Origin: Platerodrilus igneus
Lineage: Eukaryota > Arthropoda > Insecta > Coleoptera > Lycidae
Assembly: GCA_036346225.1 (NCBI GenBank)
Contig: JARFIW010001082.1
Location: 6,324,001 to 6,388,000 of the forward strand
Direction: 5' to 3'
Length of the DNA stretch: 64,000 nt
The notes under the pieces are model-generated. The model was not told where the DNA came from. It was given only the letters and a program-made list of their open reading frames with translations, and searched no databases. Made by a program: the position numbers and the translations under genes. Positions 60,336 through 64,000 of the stretch are shown here, piece after piece (within the stretch, counting starts at the first letter, position 1; the number at the start of each line of letters is the position of its first letter).

Positions 60336-60433
60336 GGAGAGAATTCTTATTCTCCCACGCACTGCTGCGTAGTTGCATGTCCATTCCTTTTGGAGGTATA
60401 TGCTCGTTATAGGTTGTAAGACCCTCGGTTTTA
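60336..60433 (-). pseudogene. Degraded paralogue of the 61.4-62.6 kb ORF
   Basis: Matches 61734-61827 at about 80-85 percent by eye, including CTTATTCTCCCACGCACTG and the unbroken TTATAGGTTGTAAGACCCTC. Frame-disrupting differences are present. It shows that the Rep-like gene belongs to a repeated family. Confidence 0.8.
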
Positions 60434-61228
60434 CTTAACTACACTTCGTGAGACCCTTTAATCTTTTAATCGTATCTTTCTCGCCTACAATACAGTAGGA
60501 CTTAGCCTTACTACCAACGAATTCTAATACTGGACCCCCATTAAATTCGTCTTTAAATTTCCCTACAACTTTTTTGTCGACAAGTGTTATATTGTATTTG
60601 TTATACGCGGGGTAGTCACTCTTTTAAGATAAATATATTTTGCTAGGTATCAACTAACATTAAATTTTTCTAGAGACCCCAAATCTGTAAATAAATTTTA
60701 AATAGGACCACCCCATACAAAGTTATGCCTTTTAAAGACCCAAATCACTGATTTTTGCCCATCTTTATTTAACTAAATCTTAAAACCCTTTTTCGCTACC
60801 CAAGACATATGCTTTAACCAACCATTTCCCTAGAAATCTAAAAACGCTGTGCCCTCGAACACAACGTGGAGGTAACACGTATATTTTGTCAACCCAAATA
60901 GAAACAAGAAGGATTTGGAAGGTGGACGAAGAACTTAAAAATTATGGAATTTGAAAACTAATATATACAATAGATTTACAAAATCTATACAACTATCTTA
61001 GATTTATATCTTTATGCCCACAATGTGTATGTTGATGTGCTCCCAGAATGATGTTACGCTTGTCATCTTCGCTCGATAAACTAATTTTATTAATAAGCTA
61101 CGTGTACAAATCGTGTTTTTTACTCCGGATACATACGCAGACAAGTACTCGATACCATCCGAATAAAGAATTGGATGCTTGGCAACTGTTAACATCCGCT
61201 TCCCTCGTGTACGCCCAGACACATCCCA

Positions 61229-61276
61229 GCCCATGCGCACCCCTTGTCCATGCGCACCTCTGCCCATGCGCACCCC
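61229..61276. repeat. Three CCATGCGCACC repeats
   Basis: CCCATGCGCACCCC, CCATGCGCACCTC and CCCATGCGCACCCC occur with 17-19 base spacing, 125 bases beyond the 3' end of the Rep-like gene. GC-rich relative to the surroundings. Confidence 0.85.
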
Positions 61277-61318
61277 CTTTTATAAATAAAGAACAATGTT
61301 ATATACTATTATAAAATG

Positions 61319-61324
61319 TTTATT
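61319..61324 (-). terminator. Possible polyadenylation signal AATAAA
   Basis: AATAAA on the minus strand, about 77 bases after the stop codon of the second ORF half. Confidence 0.45.
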
Positions 61325-61400
61325 CTGACATTATACATAACAAATTTAAAAATATTTAATACCAAGCATGGAGTCATTTAAACTTAATTTGAATACAAAG

Positions 61401-62582
61401 TTATACACAGAAGACAGTCCTTTCTTTATGTTTGTTTGGAGTGGTTTTAATTTTATCTAATTTTATTCGCAGCTTAAAATTTAAATCGACACCCAAGTCT
61501 TCTATCTCCTTTTCTAGCCAATAGTTTGATACATAGAGAACGTCTAGGTTTTCGAATTGTAAAATGTACCGAAGTTTGCCTCTATATTTAAAGTCTTTGA
61601 TTCCACCGACAACCAGATCCATTCCTTCGTGTAATTCTTGCAGCTTGTGACAATCTTTTAATCGCAGCTTTCCCACTATATCCTGCATACGTATCTTGTT
61701 AGCTTGATCGACTTCTTCTTGTCGGTATTGGAGGAAATCCTTATTCTCCCACACACTGTCGCGTAGTTGCATGTCCACCACTTTTGGGAATATATGGTTG
61801 TTATAGGTTGTAAGACCCTCGGTTTTAAATGATCCGAAAGGTTCTTTACTAGGCAAATATACAATGTTTAGCGGAACCCCTTTGAGTGTGGTGTACGCCA
61901 AGGTTACGAAACCCGCATTCCTTAGTTCGTCTTTGTTATATGCCATTTTGATAAATACGTTTTTAGAATAACCTTTTAAAAAGTATACGGATTTAGTACC
62001 ATCTTTTTCCGCAAGAACGCCTACATAACTAAAAGAGTCTTTCTTACTAACTGCAAATGCATACAGCTTGTAGAACCCGGATGTACTTAAGTCACTCCAT
62101 CGGCACATAAAATAATCTTTTAATTCTTCCTCATTTTCTCTAATAAGATGTTCTTTGTCTAACACATCTTTGTATTGTTCGCGTATTGTCGCAGTGTTTT
62201 CCATGTAGTCCAATTTCCGCCTTTTTGCATCCATTTCCTCTAATTCCAGTTGTTTTTTCCTTCCACTTACAGCGTATGGTATGCATAATGGGACAATTTC
62301 CTTTAGCGTAAACGGATAGAGTTTACTACCAATATTTACGCGTTGTCGTACAACCCCTGGGCGAATGTTAGGTGTATTTATCAATCCCAATTCCGAAATG
62401 ACTATTTCTTTTGGAATTGTAGAATATGGTGTTGCAGATTGTGTAAAATATGTACTACCTGCTTTAATGTAGCACTTGTTTAAGATTTTTATTTTATCTG
62501 GGCTGTCTTCTTCCTCTACTATCTCCAAATAATTTACAGGTAAATAGTTAAAACTAAAAGCCGAAAGCACATACTTTATCAA
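61401..62582 (-). CDS. C-terminal half of the Rep-like protein (ORF B)
   Basis: Open for 393 codons, plus about 12 more upstream to a TAA. It lies in the -1 frame relative to ORF A and overlaps its end by about 40 bases. It has no ATG at its start: the nominal first codon is TTG, and the first Met is in MDAKRRKLDYMENTA. This suggests it was, or is, translated as a continuation of ORF A. It includes a basic KRRK with a charged helical/coiled stretch (about 110-160), then FYKLYAFAVSKKDSFSYVGV and KSVYFLKGYSKNVFIKMAYN, and a lysine-rich C-terminus. I do not recognise a family. No internal stops occur, unlike almost every other frame in the window. Confidence 0.75.
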   Translation of the reverse strand: MIKYVLSAFSFNYLPVNYLEIVEEEDSPDKIKILNKCYIKAGSTYFTQSATPYSTIPKEIVISELGLINTPNIRPGVVRQRVNIGSKLYPFTLKEIVPLCIPYAVSGRKKQLELEEMDAKRRKLDYMENTATIREQYKDVLDKEHLIRENEEELKDYFMCRWSDLSTSGFYKLYAFAVSKKDSFSYVGVLAEKDGTKSVYFLKGYSKNVFIKMAYNKDELRNAGFVTLAYTTLKGVPLNIVYLPSKEPFGSFKTEGLTTYNNHIFPKVVDMQLRDSVWENKDFLQYRQEEVDQANKIRMQDIVGKLRLKDCHKLQELHEGMDLVVGGIKDFKYRGKLRYILQFENLDVLYVSNYWLEKEIEDLGVDLNFKLRIKLDKIKTTPNKHKERTVFCV

Positions 62583-63640
62583 TTTTTCCTTTCCTTTGGT
62601 TTTTCGGACAACTTAATCTGCAAGCCCGTCAATTTCTTTGTATTACCATTCCCCCAATACACGTACTGTAGTAGGTTATTAAATACTAAACAGCAGCTAT
62701 TTTGTAGCTTATCCGATAGCTTACTCCACATTTTGGCAAGTGGTACCGAGTACATTGGCGCCTTTAGGAAGTATAACTTACTATCTTCCAATAACGTTAA
62801 ACAGTCTTTTAAGGGATTATACACCCGTTCCGCACTGACATAGCTTCCAATTGCACAGTTGTATATTAGCGCTTCAAATCGCGTAATACCATGTTCTTTG
62901 GCCAAAGTAGACGCAAATGTTTCCCTTAAACGTACATCTGGACAACGTAAAAAATCTAGTATATGATTGCCAAGTTGTTTATTAACACCAGGACTTGTTA
63001 TCTGACACACAAATTTGTTGTATATCTTAATTCTTGCATTGGTTGTTAGCCATGTTAAACAATCAATTCCCACAGTTTTATCGTTGTCAACTATAATATT
63101 ACACTTTTCCTCGTATTCGCCCTTATAGCAAAAGTTATGGTTTGTAGTTAAATAATTACACATCTCCATCTTGCTAAATATGCCCGCAAAATCTTGGGTT
63201 ACATCCATGTCAAAAAGATAATAATAATCTTTTTTGAGTCCGTCTAATATATCTGGTAGTTCCTCCAATAAAGTTTCCAACTTAACATCTGCTAGTTCCA
63301 CTTTGTACGGAACACATATAGGATTTCGGAATTTTTTATTAATACATTCGAGGTCTTCTTTTCCGATAATTTCTTTTACTCTCTGACCCATCTTGTTAGT
63401 GCTTTCCAGAGAAAACGGAAGCTTAGCTTTAACACCATGCCTAGCGGAAACAAATCGGTCGAACTTTCTTCGTAGATAACTGTTAAATGCACCACAAATT
63501 TCTTTTTTTAGGATAAACATCCTTTTGTTTGCAGATGCTTGTTCGGTGTCAGAAAGGTCGCAAATTTCCAACTTATTCTATGAAGCCTCCTTGGCCGTAG
63601 TGCTCTTTATACGATCAATTTCTAAGGGTCGTTTTAACAT
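62579..63640 (-). CDS. Rep-like replication protein, N-terminal half (ORF A)
   Basis: ATG at 63640 (MLKRPLEIDRIKSTTAKEAS), then one in-frame TAG at 63578-63580, then 330 open codons to TGA 62579. Motifs in order: YYLFDMDVTQDFAGIF (about residue 140 of the mature frame), CLTWLTTNARIKIYNKFVCQ (about 215), RCPDVRLRETFASTLAKEHG, and ITRFEALIYN (about 260). The order of an R/M-x-D-x-x-x-D-F strand, a basic-hydrophobic-YNK strand and T-R-F-E is what I recall of Rep_trans/phage-type rolling-circle initiators. No HUH motif is present, so this is inference. Iteron-like repeats end 22 bases upstream. An alternative is a novel transposase. Confidence 0.65.
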
Positions 63641-63661
63641 AGTCTACTGTAACAAAGTGAT

Positions 63662-63826
63662 CTTGAACCGGTCTTGATCCGATCTTGATCCGATCTTGAT
63701 CTGATCTTGATCCGGTCTTGATCCGATCTTGATCCGATGTTGATCTGATATTGATCCGATGTTGATCCGATGTTGATACGATGTTGATCCGATGTTGATC
63801 CGATGTTGATCCGATCTTGATCAGAT
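63662..63826. repeat. Fifteen 11-bp direct repeats, iteron-like
   Basis: The unit CTTGATCCGAT (variants GTTGATCCGAT, CTTGATCCGGT) is repeated without gaps at 63662, 63673, 63684 and so on to 63816. The period is close to one turn of B-DNA, so all copies face one side of the helix. It sits directly upstream of the Rep-like start codon. Candidate replication origin, transposase-binding array or promoter element. It can also be read as a frame with 11-residue repeats (minus strand, ATG 63851 to 63615), which I treat as a by-product of 3 x 11 periodicity. Confidence 0.92.
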
Positions 63827-64000
63827 CACTTCCCCGAAGTGATTTCAGCATCTGCTAGGACGGAGTGGTCTTTTTCCGGCCGATTTCCCGAGGTGATTTC
63901 GACAAAATCTTCTGGAACGAAGTGATCTTGCTTCCATCGGCTCTCCTAAACAATTTCGGCAGTTTGCTAGGGCGAAGTGGTCTTGATCCGGTCAACGCCC
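63827..64000. repeat. Three longer repeats of 54-58 bp reaching the window edge
   Basis: Units start at about 63834, 63888 and 63946. They share a GATTTC/AATTTC block, TGCTAGG/TTCTGGA, then CGAAGTGGTCTT or CGGAGTGGTCTT. The last unit ends CTTGATCCGGTC, the sequence of the 11-mer, so the 11-bp array may have expanded from the end of this longer unit. The array is cut by the window end. Confidence 0.75.

Noticed and set aside
62579..62582. ATGA stop-start overlap coupling two genes
   Set aside because: The nominal start of the downstream frame is TTG, not ATG. A frameshift relationship explains the overlap better than reinitiation in a eukaryote.
63662..63826. CRISPR-like array
   Set aside because: The units are 11 bp with no spacers and the genome is eukaryotic; this is a tandem direct repeat.
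63615..63851. 78-codon ORF with 11-residue repeats (Asp/Gln/Arg/Ile)
   Set aside because: The peptide periodicity follows automatically from an 11-bp repeat read in threes, and the unit variants show no coding bias. Kept only as part of the repeat entry.

Overview
The window looks like a stretch of an AT-rich arthropod (probably insect) nuclear genome. It has spliced-type gene structure, microsatellites, and a dense, layered set of animal transposable elements: APE-type LINEs, Penelope-like elements, Ty3/gypsy and other LTR elements, mariner, piggyBac, PIF/Harbinger, a DDE_3-type transposon, a tRNA-derived SINE and foldback elements. No bacterial gene organisation is present. The species cannot be named from the sequence alone. 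Almost every coding sequence belongs to a mobile element and carries stops or frameshifts. The one convincing host gene is an F-box protein resembling FBXO7/nutcracker at 25.9-26.6 kb (minus strand).

Layout. 0-3.4 kb: decayed copy of LINE family A plus a second copy of its 3' tail. 3.4-5.2 kb: Ty3/gypsy pol remnant. 5.6-5.8 kb: Penelope-type tail with inverted repeat. 5.9-10.5 kb: two diverged tandem units of about 2.3 kb, each bounded by AT microsatellite and carrying primer-binding-site-like sequence. 10.5-12.1 kb: mariner with two SINEs inserted at one target site. 12-17.4 kb: nothing recognised. 17.4-22.2 kb: LINE ORF1/endonuclease remnant, then the best copy of LINE A with tandem tails. 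22.2-25.8 kb: palindromic and foldback sequences and a SINE. 25.9-27.2 kb: FBXO7-like gene. 28.2-30.7 kb: piggyBac with both TTAA sites. 31.2-33.8 kb: solo LTR and an inverted LINE A copy with a SINE. 33.8-41.0 kb: LINE B split by a 5-kb LTR element without coding capacity. 41.0-42.3 kb: gypsy protease and integrase tail plus 3' LTR. 43.0-44.0 kb: Penelope RT and GIY-YIG. 44.2-48.2 kb: nearly full-length LINE C. 49.0-51.2 kb: Harbinger Myb-like and transposase genes. 51.8-54.2 kb: DDE_3 transposase between two large palindromes. 55.2-55.5 kb: second Penelope-type tail. 56-64 kb: an unfamiliar low-copy element family.

The most unusual region is 58.3-64.0 kb. On the minus strand an array of fifteen 11-bp direct repeats (iteron-like, one repeat per helical turn) lies 22 bp upstream of an ATG. 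That ATG opens a reading frame of about 745 codons, disrupted only by one TAG near the start and one -1 frame change. The first half carries motif spacing that reminds me of rolling-circle replication initiators of the Rep_trans type; the second half is unrecognised. A degraded paralogue lies nearby. A zinc-finger ORF of a type I associate from memory with DNA-polymerase-B-linked mobile elements also lies in this block. I suggest, as inference, that this is a poorly described replicative mobile element or an integrated virus/plasmid-like element.
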